This document shows positions 1 to 5,275 of a stretch of 5,275 nucleotides of DNA, piece by piece. Position 1 is the stretch's first letter, and each line of letters begins with the position of its first letter. Below the pieces are notes generated by a model. It was given only the letters and a program-made list of their open reading frames with translations, was not told the origin of the DNA and made no database searches. Origin of the DNA: Anaerolineales bacterium. Its GTDB lineage: Bacteria > Chloroflexota > Anaerolineae > Anaerolineales > UBA11858. A program made the translations under genes and the position numbers. Where the stretch lies: assembly GCA_015485245.1 (NCBI GenBank), contig WFTY01000446.1, forward strand, positions 1-5,275. Direction: 5' to 3'.

Positions 1-903
1 ATGCACCAGCCATTCCGATTCCGCCAGGAAGCGTTCCCGGAGCGCACGGTTGGCAGAAACGCCTCCGGCGACCAGGATATCCTGCGCCCCAAGCTCGCGC
101 GCCGCGGCCAGGGTCTTCCCCACCAACACATCAACCACCGCGGCTTGAAAGCTGGCGGCGAAATCGGCCACCGGGATCGGCGCGCTGGCTGCCTGCAGCG
201 CGCGCACTTCGCGCAACACAGCCGTCTTCAGGCCGCTGAAAGAGAAATTCCAGGTATCCGGCAACCAGGCGCGCGGGAATTTTACCGCCTGAGGATCGCC
301 TCCCTCGGCGGCGCGCTGGATGGCCGGGCCGCCGGGGTAAGGCAGCCCCAACAAGCGAGCGACCTTGTCGAAAGCCTCCCCTGCGGCGTCGTCCAGCGTA
401 CCGCCCAACCGACGGTAACGGAGATGATCTTCCATCAGCACCAGTTCGGTATGCCCCCCGGAGACGATCAACGCCAGCAGCGGGAAATGGGGTTCGGGTT
501 TGGGCTTCTCATCCGCAGGGTATACCCAGGCTGAATACAGATGCCCTTCGAGGTGATTGACGCCAATCAGCGGCTTGCCGCTGCCCAGCGCCAGCCCCTT
601 GGCGGCGTTGATGCCCACCACCAGCGAGCCGGGCAGGCCAGGGCCTCGCGTCACCGCGATGGCGTCCACTTCATCCAGATTCATGTGGGCATCCCGGAGC
701 GCCTGCTGCACGATCGGGTAAATGCTGCGGATGTGCTGACGCGAGGCCACTTCGGGGAACACGCCGCCGAACTGCGCGTGCAAATCTACCTGGGAGGCCA
801 CCGCGTTGGAGAGCATCACCCGCCCGCCTTCCACCACCGCGGCGGCGGTCTCGTCGCAGGACGACTCGATCCCCAACACCCGACAGGCCAGCATCGCTTT
901 CAC
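1..903 (-). CDS. tsaD: tRNA N6-adenosine threonylcarbamoyltransferase TsaD, 3' end cut by window edge
   Basis: TsaD transfers the threonylcarbamoyl group from threonylcarbamoyl-AMP to A37 of ANN-decoding tRNAs (t6A), in the cytoplasm, working with TsaB and TsaE in bacteria. Reading the minus strand from GTG at 903 gives 301 residues. Visible family motifs are the N-terminal GIESSCDETAAA (residues 11-22), the metal-binding HLEGH (His117 and His121), SGGHTEL (148-154), a GEAFDKVARLLGLPYPGG stretch, FSFSGLKTA, and AGGVSANRALRERF near the edge. The usual length is about 335-345 residues, so roughly 35-40 C-terminal residues, including the DNAAM-type metal ligand, lie outside the window. I chose GTG 903 because GGAGGT (910-915) sits 6 bases upstream. 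GTG 909 would be too close to it and ATG 894 (15 bases) too far. The gene follows the peptidase gene almost without a gap, which suggests coupled translation. Identification is firm; the start is likely. Confidence 0.96.
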   Translation of the reverse strand, partial: MKAMLACRVLGIESSCDETAAAVVEGGRVMLSNAVASQVDLHAQFGGVFPEVASRQHIRSIYPIVQQALRDAHMNLDEVDAIAVTRGPGLPGSLVVGINAAKGLALGSGKPLIGVNHLEGHLYSAWVYPADEKPKPEPHFPLLALIVSGGHTELVLMEDHLRYRRLGGTLDDAAGEAFDKVARLLGLPYPGGPAIQRAAEGGDPQAVKFPRAWLPDTWNFSFSGLKTAVLREVRALQAASAPIPVADFAASFQAAVVDVLVGKTLAAARELGAQDILVAGGVSANRALRERFLAESEWLVH

Positions 904-905
904 AC

Positions 906-2147
906 TCACACCTCCCGCACAGGCAGCACCAGATCCAACGGGTACTCCACTAAAATTTCCATCTCCCCATCCGGGCGTACCCAGACGGTATCTTCCAGGC
1001 GGCAACCCATGCCACGCTCCGGGTAATACAGCCCCGGCTCAATGGTAACCACCACACCAGGCGCCAGCACATCCTTCTCAGTAGCCGTGCCGCCCGCCCA
1101 GGGCCGCTCATGGACGTGCAGCCCCAGCCCGTGCCCCAGGCTGTGGACGTAGCCCTCCTCGATGGCGGGATTGTCTTTAACGGTGGCGTGACCGCGGGCA
1201 GCGAAGAGCTCGCAGGTGCGGTTCTGATAACGTTTGAAGGGCGCGCCGGCCTCCAGTTCCCCCATCACCTGCCGGTACACGGCATACACATCTTCATACA
1301 AAGCCAGGACCTCGTCCGGGGCGTAGCCCAGGCACCAGGTGCGGGTGAAGTCGTAATAATAACCGCCGCCCGCCTGGCAGGGGAAGATATCAAAGACAAT
1401 GGTCTGCCCCAGGCGCAGAGGATCTGCCGGGTTGCCGCTGCTGTGGGGTACGCCGGCGTCGCGCCCGAGGGCAAAGATCGTGCCTTCGGGGTTCTCCGCG
1501 CCGCGCTCCGCCAGCCACAGGTTGATGTTGCGCTTGACTTCACCAATGGTCAGCGGCTGGCCGTCGGGCTTGACCAGCACCCCGTCTTTGGCCTTGTGCG
1601 CGGTGAGAAAATCGGCCACCTGCCCCACCACTTCGGTGGTGACGCGCCCCATATGGCGGATTTGCTCGATCTCGTGCTCATCCTTGGTCATCATGGCTTC
1701 CAGCAACATGGAAGTCCCCCCCGGTTCACCCACCAGCTCGAGATCGGGCATCAGGGATTGCAATGTTTTGAAAACAGCATACCCCGATCCGAGGTCGACT
1801 TTGCCGTAAAGCGCCAGGCGCCCGCGGGTGATCCCCTGCTCGATGAGCATCTTCTGGTAGCGCAGCGCCAGCGCCCGGATCGGGTCGCCATCTGCCTGTT
1901 TGAGCAACTCGGAGTAGCGATACTCCGCCAGGTTACGCGTGGCCAGGCCGGTGGCAGCAGCTTCGTCGCGCTCCATCGGATTGTAATACAACACAGCATC
2001 CTGACCGCGAGCTTTGATCAGATCGGCACGCGTCAGGTGGCCGCCGCCCGTCAGGTAATACATGGCCGGGTTGTGTTGCGCCGGGCCGGTCACCAGCAGG
2101 GCGTCGAGATTGTATTCCCGCATCAGGTGGTCGAGGTCGGTTTTCAT
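906..2147 (-). CDS. M24 family metallopeptidase, Xaa-Pro aminopeptidase/dipeptidase type
   Basis: This 413-residue cytoplasmic protein has the two-domain layout of prolidases and aminopeptidase P. The N-terminal creatinase-like domain (about 3-150) precedes a pita-bread catalytic domain (about 160-405). All five metal ligands of M24 can be placed: Asp253 in VFDIFP, Asp266 in YYDFTRTW, His339 in LGHGLGLHVHERP, Glu370 in TIEPGLYYPE and Glu385 in CRLEDTVWV. It is therefore likely an active dinuclear metal peptidase. The family cleaves N-terminal Xaa-Pro bonds or Xaa-Pro dipeptides, but substrate choice cannot be read from sequence, so no gene symbol is given. There is no signal peptide. I chose ATG 2147. 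A TTG at 2153 would add two residues, and a weak AGAAAG (2158-2163) is spaced 10 bases from the ATG. It lies 53 bases after selA and abuts tsaD, so all three are probably co-transcribed. Its role in that operon is unclear. Confidence 0.93.
   Translation of the reverse strand: MKTDLDHLMREYNLDALLVTGPAQHNPAMYYLTGGGHLTRADLIKARGQDAVLYYNPMERDEAAATGLATRNLAEYRYSELLKQADGDPIRALALRYQKMLIEQGITRGRLALYGKVDLGSGYAVFKTLQSLMPDLELVGEPGGTSMLLEAMMTKDEHEIEQIRHMGRVTTEVVGQVADFLTAHKAKDGVLVKPDGQPLTIGEVKRNINLWLAERGAENPEGTIFALGRDAGVPHSSGNPADPLRLGQTIVFDIFPCQAGGGYYYDFTRTWCLGYAPDEVLALYEDVYAVYRQVMGELEAGAPFKRYQNRTCELFAARGHATVKDNPAIEEGYVHSLGHGLGLHVHERPWAGGTATEKDVLAPGVVVTIEPGLYYPERGMGCRLEDTVWVRPDGEMEILVEYPLDLVLPVREV
910..915 (-). 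promoter_or_regulatory. Strong ribosome binding site of tsaD (GGAGGT)
   Basis: On the minus strand GGAGGT is followed by GTGAGTGTG. The site lies inside the last codons of the upstream peptidase gene, whose TGA stop is at 908-906. It decides between three possible tsaD starts: GTG 909 (no spacing), GTG 903 (6 bases, preferred) and ATG 894 (15 bases). Confidence 0.75.
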
Positions 2148-2167
2148 AAGCAAGGATCTTTCTGTAT

Positions 2168-2206
2168 CGCGGACCGCCGTCCGTCGTCCGCGGTCTGTTG
2201 TCTACA
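2168..2206. repeat. GTC-rich 7-base tandem repeat with a 7-bp inverted repeat between selA and the peptidase gene
   Basis: On the plus strand four consecutive heptamers begin with GTC: gtccgtc (2179-2185), gtccgcg (2186-2192), gtctgtt (2193-2199) and gtctaca (2200-2206). The last overlaps the selA stop codon (TAG, 2204-2202). In addition cgcggac (2168-2174) is a perfect reverse complement of gtccgcg (2186-2192), with an 11-base loop. The overlapping pairing ggaccgc/gcggtc is an alternative fold. There is no T tract on either side, so this is not a standard terminator. It may be a small copy of a dispersed intergenic repeat, or an RNA hairpin that tunes expression of the downstream genes. The function is unknown. 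Confidence 0.5.
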
Positions 2207-3554
2207 TCAGCGCGTGTTCCAAAGCCCGGAGCAGCGCGTCCTCCTGTTCCGACAGCACGGTGCGCGGGTCAAAGACGGCTTTGCCATCCTGAGCGCGTCC
2301 AATCACAGGGGGATCGCTCTCTCTCAGGCGCCGGAGGAAGCGGTTGACGTGGGGGACATCCAGCGCCAGCAGGCGAGTGGGCAACGATTCGCCCGGCAGC
2401 GAGCCGCCCCCCACGGTGGACTCCCCGATCAGGACTTCACCGCGTCCCAGGCGTGCTACCCAGGCGCGAGCGCGTTCACCGATGGCATCCACCCCGGCGC
2501 TGATCATACGCCAGACGGGAATTTTCTCCAGAGCTTCATCCTTGAGATAATGTAACAACGTGGCCGAGAGCGCCGCGAGGGCAAGTTTATCCGCGCGCAC
2601 GGCGCGCGCCAGAGGGTGCTTCTTCAGCTTCTCCAACAAGTCAGCGCGCCCGACGATGATGCCGGCCTGCGGGCCACCAAGCAGTTTGTCGCCCGAAAAG
2701 CACACCAGATCGGCCCCGGCCTCCAGGGATTCCTGCACCATCGGTTCGTGCGCCAACCCGTAGGCAGCCGTATCAAGCAGCGTGCCGGAACCAAGATCGT
2801 CAAGCACAGGCACTTTCGCGGCGTGGGCAAGACGCACAATCTCCGCCAGCGTCGGCTCGGTGGTGAAGCCGATGATGGCGAAGTTGGAGCGGTGAGCGCG
2901 CATTACCAGTTTGACGGGTTGTGCGGCGATGACCTGCTGGTAATCGTGCAGGTGGATGCGATTGGTGGTGCCGACCTCCACCAGGATAGCGCCAGACTGC
3001 TTCATCACGTCGGGGATGCGGAAACCGCCGCCGATTTCCACCAGTTGTGAGCGAGCGATCACCACCCGGCGACGACGCGCCAGGGCAGTCAACGCCAGCA
3101 GCACGGCGGCGGCGTTGTTGTTGACCACCAGCGCGGCCTCCGCACCCGTCAGGCGAGTGAGCAAACGTTCAGCATGCAGCAGCCGTGAACCGCGGCGACC
3201 TTTCTCCAGGTCATATTCCAGATTGGAATAGCCAGTTGAGACAGCACGAGCAGCCTCCAGCGCTTCAGCGCTGAGCGGAGCGCGCCCCAGGTTGGTATGA
3301 ACAATCACGCCCGAGGCGTTGATCACTCCCCGGAGCGTGGGAGCCACCCAGCACAGCAGTTTGTGTTGTGCGGCTTCCAACAATGCACCTTCGTCGGGCA
3401 CGGAATTCCCCTGCCGGGCGTTCTGGCGAGCGTCTGCCAGCGCATCCCGCAGCGCTTGCACCACCAGTGGACGACCAAAATCATCCAGCCAGGCAACAGC
3501 GCGCCGGGAGCGCAAGAGCTTATCCACAGAAGGCAAACCACGCAGGTCAGGCAT
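2202..3554 (-). CDS. selA: L-seryl-tRNA(Sec) selenium transferase (selenocysteine synthase)
   Basis: SelA is a PLP enzyme that converts seryl-tRNA(Sec) to selenocysteinyl-tRNA(Sec) using selenophosphate from SelD. In bacteria it forms a large ring in the cytoplasm. The 450-residue product begins MPDLRGLPSVDKLL, typical of the N-terminal tRNA-binding domain (about 1-65). The fold-type I PLP domain follows, with INASGVIVHTNLGRAPL (78-94), GRRGSR (119-124), VNNNAAAVLLAL (144-155) and VLDDLGSGTLLD (250-261). The PLP lysine is Lys290 in CFSGDKLLGGPQAG. Length matches the family (E. coli SelA is 463). The start is uncertain: ATG 3554 fits the family N-terminus, but ATG 3563 (+3 residues) and TTG 3575 (+7) are in frame, and none has a clear ribosome binding site. 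It heads a likely operon with the peptidase and tsaD. No selB, selC or selD is visible here, so a complete Sec pathway is inferred. Confidence 0.96.
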   Translation of the reverse strand: MPDLRGLPSVDKLLRSRRAVAWLDDFGRPLVVQALRDALADARQNARQGNSVPDEGALLEAAQHKLLCWVAPTLRGVINASGVIVHTNLGRAPLSAEALEAARAVSTGYSNLEYDLEKGRRGSRLLHAERLLTRLTGAEAALVVNNNAAAVLLALTALARRRRVVIARSQLVEIGGGFRIPDVMKQSGAILVEVGTTNRIHLHDYQQVIAAQPVKLVMRAHRSNFAIIGFTTEPTLAEIVRLAHAAKVPVLDDLGSGTLLDTAAYGLAHEPMVQESLEAGADLVCFSGDKLLGGPQAGIIVGRADLLEKLKKHPLARAVRADKLALAALSATLLHYLKDEALEKIPVWRMISAGVDAIGERARAWVARLGRGEVLIGESTVGGGSLPGESLPTRLLALDVPHVNRFLRRLRESDPPVIGRAQDGKAVFDPRTVLSEQEDALLRALEHALM

Positions 3555-3615
3555 TGAATTCATGCAGCACAACAAATCGCATCATAGAACCGCCACTTCT
3601 AGACATACGAGGAGG

Positions 3616-3624
3616 ATTCTATCA
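3616..3624 (-). promoter_or_regulatory. Candidate extended -10 promoter element for selA
   Basis: On the minus strand the sequence reads TGATAGAAT: a TGn extension followed by TAGAAT, five of six matches to TATAAT. It would start transcription near 3609 and leave about 50-55 bases of leader before selA. No good -35 lies at 16-18 bases. TTAAGA (3649-3644) is at 22 bases, which is too far for standard spacing. Extended -10 promoters can work without a good -35. This is inference from the pattern alone. Confidence 0.4.
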
Positions 3625-3656
3625 CACCCCCTACTTAATCGGATCTTAACCAAAGC

Positions 3657-3674
3657 GGCCATAACTTTTTGGCC
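3657..3674. repeat. Short inverted repeat in the divergent selA / exported-protein gap
   Basis: ggcca (3657-3661) and tggcc (3670-3674) form a perfect 5-bp inverted repeat with an 8-base A/T-rich spacer. Flanking aaag and cttt extend the symmetry if one C is bulged. It lies between the divergent starts of selA and the exported protein, where an operator could sit. A 5-bp arm can occur by chance, and the spacer is within the range of either a small hairpin or a dimer-binding site. Confidence 0.25.
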
Positions 3675-3715
3675 TTTAAAGCGACTTATAGACAACCATC
3701 CATTTTATCCACATA

Positions 3716-3719
3716 GGAG
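3716..3719 (+). promoter_or_regulatory. Ribosome binding site of the exported acidic protein (GGAG)
   Basis: GGAG is followed by cgatgattATG. Two in-frame ATG codons are available. ATG 3722 is only 2 bases from the site, while ATG 3728 is 8 bases away. The spacing favours 3728, which also gives a cleaner signal peptide beginning MLRSITSK. Confidence 0.6.
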
Positions 3720-3727
3720 CGATGATT

Positions 3728-4360
3728 ATGTTACGTTCAATTACATCTAAACTGGTCACCATGGTCGTTGCCAGCGCGCTGACGCTCAGCCTGGCCTTCC
3801 TGGTTCCCGACGCACGCGCGGCGATGGGCAGTGCGATCACCAATGCAGCCAATCAGATTCAGGCTGTCGTCAACCCGCCACCTGCTTCTCCCACGGCGTC
3901 CCCGACCCAGACTGCCACGCAAGCACCGGCCACCACCCCCGTTCCCGGCGGGCAGAGCAGCAACACCGGCACGGGCACTGGCAACACCAGCACAGGCACT
4001 GGCAACACCGGTACGGGCACCGGCAACACCAGCACAGGCGCCGGCAACACTGGCACGGGTGCCGGCGGAACCACCCCGGTTGCATCGCCTACAACGCCCG
4101 CGACCACCAGCTCCACCCTGGCGCCCACGACGGTCACCGCCACCGCCCAGCCCACCGTGATCAGCACCGACGATGATCTGGACGACGACGTGGACGACGA
4201 CATGGAGGAAGACCAGGACTCAAGCGCCTCTTCCGACGATCAGAGCGATGACGACTCCCAAGACGATCACCAGGAAGACGACTCTCAGCAGGATGACCAA
4301 CAAAACACCGATGAGCAAGATCATCAGGACGATCAGAAAAGCGACAGCAAAGACGATTAA
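3728..4360 (+). CDS. Exported low-complexity protein with N-T-G/S-T-G repeats and Asp-rich tail, function unknown
   Basis: I do not recognise a named family. The 210-residue product starts with a signal peptide: basic MLRSITSK, hydrophobic core about 9-26, then DARA-A with likely signal peptidase I cleavage after Ala31. After a short segment with two Asn-Ala pairs (35-49) comes a P/T/A linker (50-75). Five tandem 7-residue repeats of the form N-T-(G/S)-T-G-(T/A)-G follow (79-113), then a second P/T/A linker (114-147). The tail (148-210) has 29 Asp and 4 Glu in 63 residues, with Ser, Gln and a few His and Lys. No enzyme motif, cysteine, lipobox, LPXTG signal or second membrane segment is seen, so it is probably a disordered, strongly acidic protein outside the membrane. 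Cation binding or cell-surface charge is a guess. It is divergent from selA and ends in front of a hairpin and a sigma factor gene. Confidence 0.85.
   Translation: MLRSITSKLVTMVVASALTLSLAFLVPDARAAMGSAITNAANQIQAVVNPPPASPTASPTQTATQAPATTPVPGGQSSNTGTGTGNTSTGTGNTGTGTGNTSTGAGNTGTGAGGTTPVASPTTPATTSSTLAPTTVTATAQPTVISTDDDLDDDVDDDMEEDQDSSASSDDQSDDDSQDDHQEDDSQQDDQQNTDEQDHQDDQKSDSKDD
3962..4066 (+). repeat. Five in-frame 21-base tandem repeats in the exported protein gene
   Basis: Five 21-base units start at 3962, 3983, 4004, 4025 and 4046, and each begins with aacac. Units 1, 3 and 5 encode N-T-G-T-G-x-G, and units 2 and 4 encode N-T-S-T-G-x-G. Units 2 and 4 also share the bases accagcacaggc, so the array has a 42-base higher-order period. 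Because the unit is a multiple of three, changes in copy number would keep the reading frame. Confidence 0.9.
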
Positions 4361-4388
4361 CTTGATGCTTCAACGCATCTAATGAACA

Positions 4389-4419
4389 TGATCGGGCTGG
4401 TTTTTGGCCAGCCCGATCA
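4389..4419. terminator. Perfect 12-bp hairpin after the exported-protein gene, candidate terminator
   Basis: tgatcgggctgg (4389-4400) is exactly complementary to ccagcccgatca (4408-4419), with the 7-base loop tttttgg. It starts 28 bases after the stop codon of the exported protein and ends about 110 bases before the sigma factor start, a usual place for a transcription terminator. No T tract follows the stem on either strand; the only T run is in the loop. It is therefore not a canonical intrinsic terminator. It could instead be an RNA-stabilising 3' end or a Rho-type or non-canonical terminator. Confidence 0.5.
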
Positions 4420-4465
4420 CGGCTGCCAGAACAGGATAAAACGAGTGAGTGTACAAGGACAGGCT

Positions 4466-4519
4466 TTGACATTTCCATACCGCCGGGCTCATGCCCAAAG
4501 CGAAAAGATATGGTACGAT
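4466..4519 (+). promoter_or_regulatory. Possible promoter elements upstream of the sigma factor gene
   Basis: A perfect TTGACA occurs at 4466-4471, but no TATAAT-like box lies 16-18 bases after it. Separately, TGGTACGAT (4511-4519) looks like an extended -10 (TGn plus TACGAT, four of six matches). It would start transcription almost at the ATG of the sigma gene and lacks a -35. The two elements are 42 bases apart and do not form one promoter. The true promoter, possibly an ECF-type one, is not resolved. Confidence 0.2.
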
Positions 4520-4528
4520 GGGCAGGGC

Positions 4529-5053
4529 ATGAACGAAGGTACACTGCTGAGGCAGGCCCGAAAATTTAATGCCGCGGCCTTGGCCTCCATCCACGACACC
4601 TACTACCCGGCGATTTACCGTTACATCCTGTATCGGCTGGGCGACCCGATCGCGGCTGAAGATCTGGCTGCCGAAACTTTCCTCCGCTTATTAGACGCGC
4701 TGAAGAACGGTAAAGGGCCGCGCAAAACCCTGCGTGGCTGGCTCTTCGGCGTCGCCAACAACCTGACAAACCAGCAGTTACGGCAATATGCCAAAAAACC
4801 GCAAGTGGAGCTGACCGATCACATCCCTGCTGAGGACAACCTCTCTCAGCTCGTCGAGGATCAGCTTGAAATGTCTAAGGTGCAGGCGGCACTTCAAAAA
4901 CTCACCCCCGAACAGGCGCACATCCTCTCCCTGCGATTCAGCGCCGGCTACTCGATTGCCGAGGCAGCTCAAATCATGGGGAAAACCGAGGGCGCCGTCA
5001 AAGCTTTGCAATTTCGTGCGGTGGAGGCTCTACGGAGGCATTTAGGCCTATGA
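4529..5053 (+). CDS. RNA polymerase sigma factor, ECF (sigma-70 family, group 4)
   Basis: This 174-residue protein has only the sigma regions 2 and 4 expected of an extracytoplasmic function sigma factor. Region 2 (about 13-88) contains FNAAALASIHDTYYPAIYRYILYRLGDP, the -10-binding helix AEDLAAETFLRLLDAL (43-58) and GWLFGVANNLTNQQLR (70-85). A short acidic linker (94-115) follows. Region 4 (about 117-172) has LTPEQAHILSLRF and the helix-turn-helix YSIAEAAQIMGKTEGAVKALQFRAVEAL, which would bind the -35 element. The reading frame is open back to ATG 4382, but family alignment makes ATG 4529 the natural start and the longer form would have to translate through the hairpin. The ribosome binding site is weak (gggcaggg just before ATG). 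Its TGA stop overlaps the next gene's ATG, so it is translationally coupled to its probable regulator. The signal and target promoters are unknown. Confidence 0.92.
   Translation: MNEGTLLRQARKFNAAALASIHDTYYPAIYRYILYRLGDPIAAEDLAAETFLRLLDALKNGKGPRKTLRGWLFGVANNLTNQQLRQYAKKPQVELTDHIPAEDNLSQLVEDQLEMSKVQAALQKLTPEQAHILSLRFSAGYSIAEAAQIMGKTEGAVKALQFRAVEALRRHLGL
5034..5038 (+). promoter_or_regulatory. Internal ribosome binding site for the sigma-partner gene (GGAGG)
   Basis: GGAGG lies inside the last codons of the sigma factor gene, 11 bases before ATG 5050. With the ATGA overlap it supports coupled translation of the two proteins, as expected for a sigma factor and its regulator. Confidence 0.5.
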
Positions 5054-5275
5054 CCAATCAACAGATTTCCGCTGCCCTGGATGACTGCCTCAGGCGAATG
5101 GAAAACGGCGCTTCTATCGAAGCCTGCCTGCGCTCCTACCCCGAGCTGGCGGCCGAACTTCATCCATTACTGCGCGCCGCACAGGCCGCGCAGCTCCTGG
5201 GCGCCCAGATGGATATCCCTGAAAAGAGTCGTCGGAAAAGCCGGGCCGGTTTTCTCCAGGGCGTTGTTTACGCCC
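5050..5275 (+). CDS. Probable anti-sigma or sigma-partner protein, N-terminal 75 residues only
   Basis: The start codon shares ATGA with the sigma factor stop. The visible 75 residues begin MTNQQISAALDDCLRRM and contain LDDCLxRMxxGxSIExCLxxYPxLAxELxPLLRAA (10-44). I associate this short helical motif with proteins encoded directly after ECF sigma factors in Chloroflexota, often with a transmembrane segment and an extracytoplasmic part further on. A basic stretch (KSRRKSR, 60-66) follows, then RAGFLQGVVYA up to the edge. The HxxxCxxC zinc motif of classical ZAS anti-sigma factors is not present, although there are two cysteines (13 and 26). No membrane segment is reached within the window. Anti-sigma function is inferred mainly from position. 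It could also be an activator or an unrelated co-transcribed protein. Confidence 0.75.
   Translation, partial: MTNQQISAALDDCLRRMENGASIEACLRSYPELAAELHPLLRAAQAAQLLGAQMDIPEKSRRKSRAGFLQGVVYA

Noticed and set aside
1..534. Long open plus-strand frames opposite tsaD, the peptidase gene and selA (for example 1-534, 541-1026, 1110-2555, 2616-3050)
   Set aside because: They are antisense to genes with clear family motifs. Their products are rich in Arg, Gln, His and Pro with no recognisable domain, as expected for shadows in G+C-rich DNA.
892..908. UGA at the end of the peptidase gene as a possible selenocysteine codon, since selA is present
   Set aside because: A second in-frame TGA follows one codon later, the tsaD ribosome binding site and start lie there, and the peptidase is already complete at this point.
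3859..4203. Minus-strand frame giving a Val/Pro-rich hydrophobic repeat protein
   Set aside because: It is the reverse complement of the 21-base repeat array in the exported-protein gene. The plus-strand reading has a ribosome binding site and a signal peptide, while this one has neither.
4148..4360. Asp-rich tail as EF-hand or RTX-type calcium-binding repeats
   Set aside because: There is no DxDxDG loop with the right spacing and no GGxGxDxxx nonapeptide. The acidity is irregular, so only non-specific cation binding could be suggested.
4382..4528. N-terminal extension of the sigma factor by 49 residues from ATG 4382
   Set aside because: The extra residues are not sigma-like, they would include the perfect hairpin, and ATG 4529 matches the usual start of ECF region 2 proteins.
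5051..5053. UGA of the sigma factor as a readthrough or fusion point with the next gene
   Set aside because: The next gene is in a different frame and starts with its own ATG in an ATGA overlap. The sigma factor ends normally after region 4.

Overview
The window is about 60% G+C bacterial chromosome with ordinary start and stop signals. It holds six protein genes in two divergent blocks and no RNA gene, insertion sequence or CRISPR array that I can see. The source is probably a member of the Chloroflexota (Anaerolineae or a relative). That rests on the ECF sigma factor followed by a protein with the N-terminal motif LDDCLxRMxxGxSIExCLxxYPxLAxELxPLL, on the P/T-rich secreted protein, and on a GTC-rich 7-base repeat between genes. 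This placement is inference from remembered family features.

Minus-strand block (transcribed right to left, 3554 down to 1): selA, then an M24 family Xaa-Pro-type peptidase, then tsaD, which runs out of the window. The selA-peptidase gap is 53 bases and contains a GTC heptamer repeat that can fold. The peptidase stop and the tsaD start lie within a few bases of each other, with a strong GGAGGT ribosome binding site inside the end of the peptidase gene. The three genes look like one transcription unit. SelA makes selenocysteinyl-tRNA and TsaD makes the t6A modification of tRNA, so two of the three act on tRNA. selA implies that the organism uses selenocysteine, although no selB, selC or selD is in view.

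Divergent gap (3555-3727): an extended -10 element faces selA, and a short inverted repeat lies closer to the plus-strand gene. I see no convincing plus-strand promoter.

Plus-strand block (3728 to the right edge): first a 210-residue exported low-complexity protein, made of a signal peptide, a P/T/A-rich linker, five 7-residue N-T-G/S-T-G repeats and a highly acidic Asp-rich tail. A perfect 12-bp hairpin follows. Then comes an ECF-type sigma factor (174 aa), overlapping by ATGA with a probable anti-sigma or sigma-partner protein that is cut by the window edge. The sigma/partner pair is a translationally coupled regulatory module. Whether the exported acidic protein belongs to its regulon is an open and interesting question.
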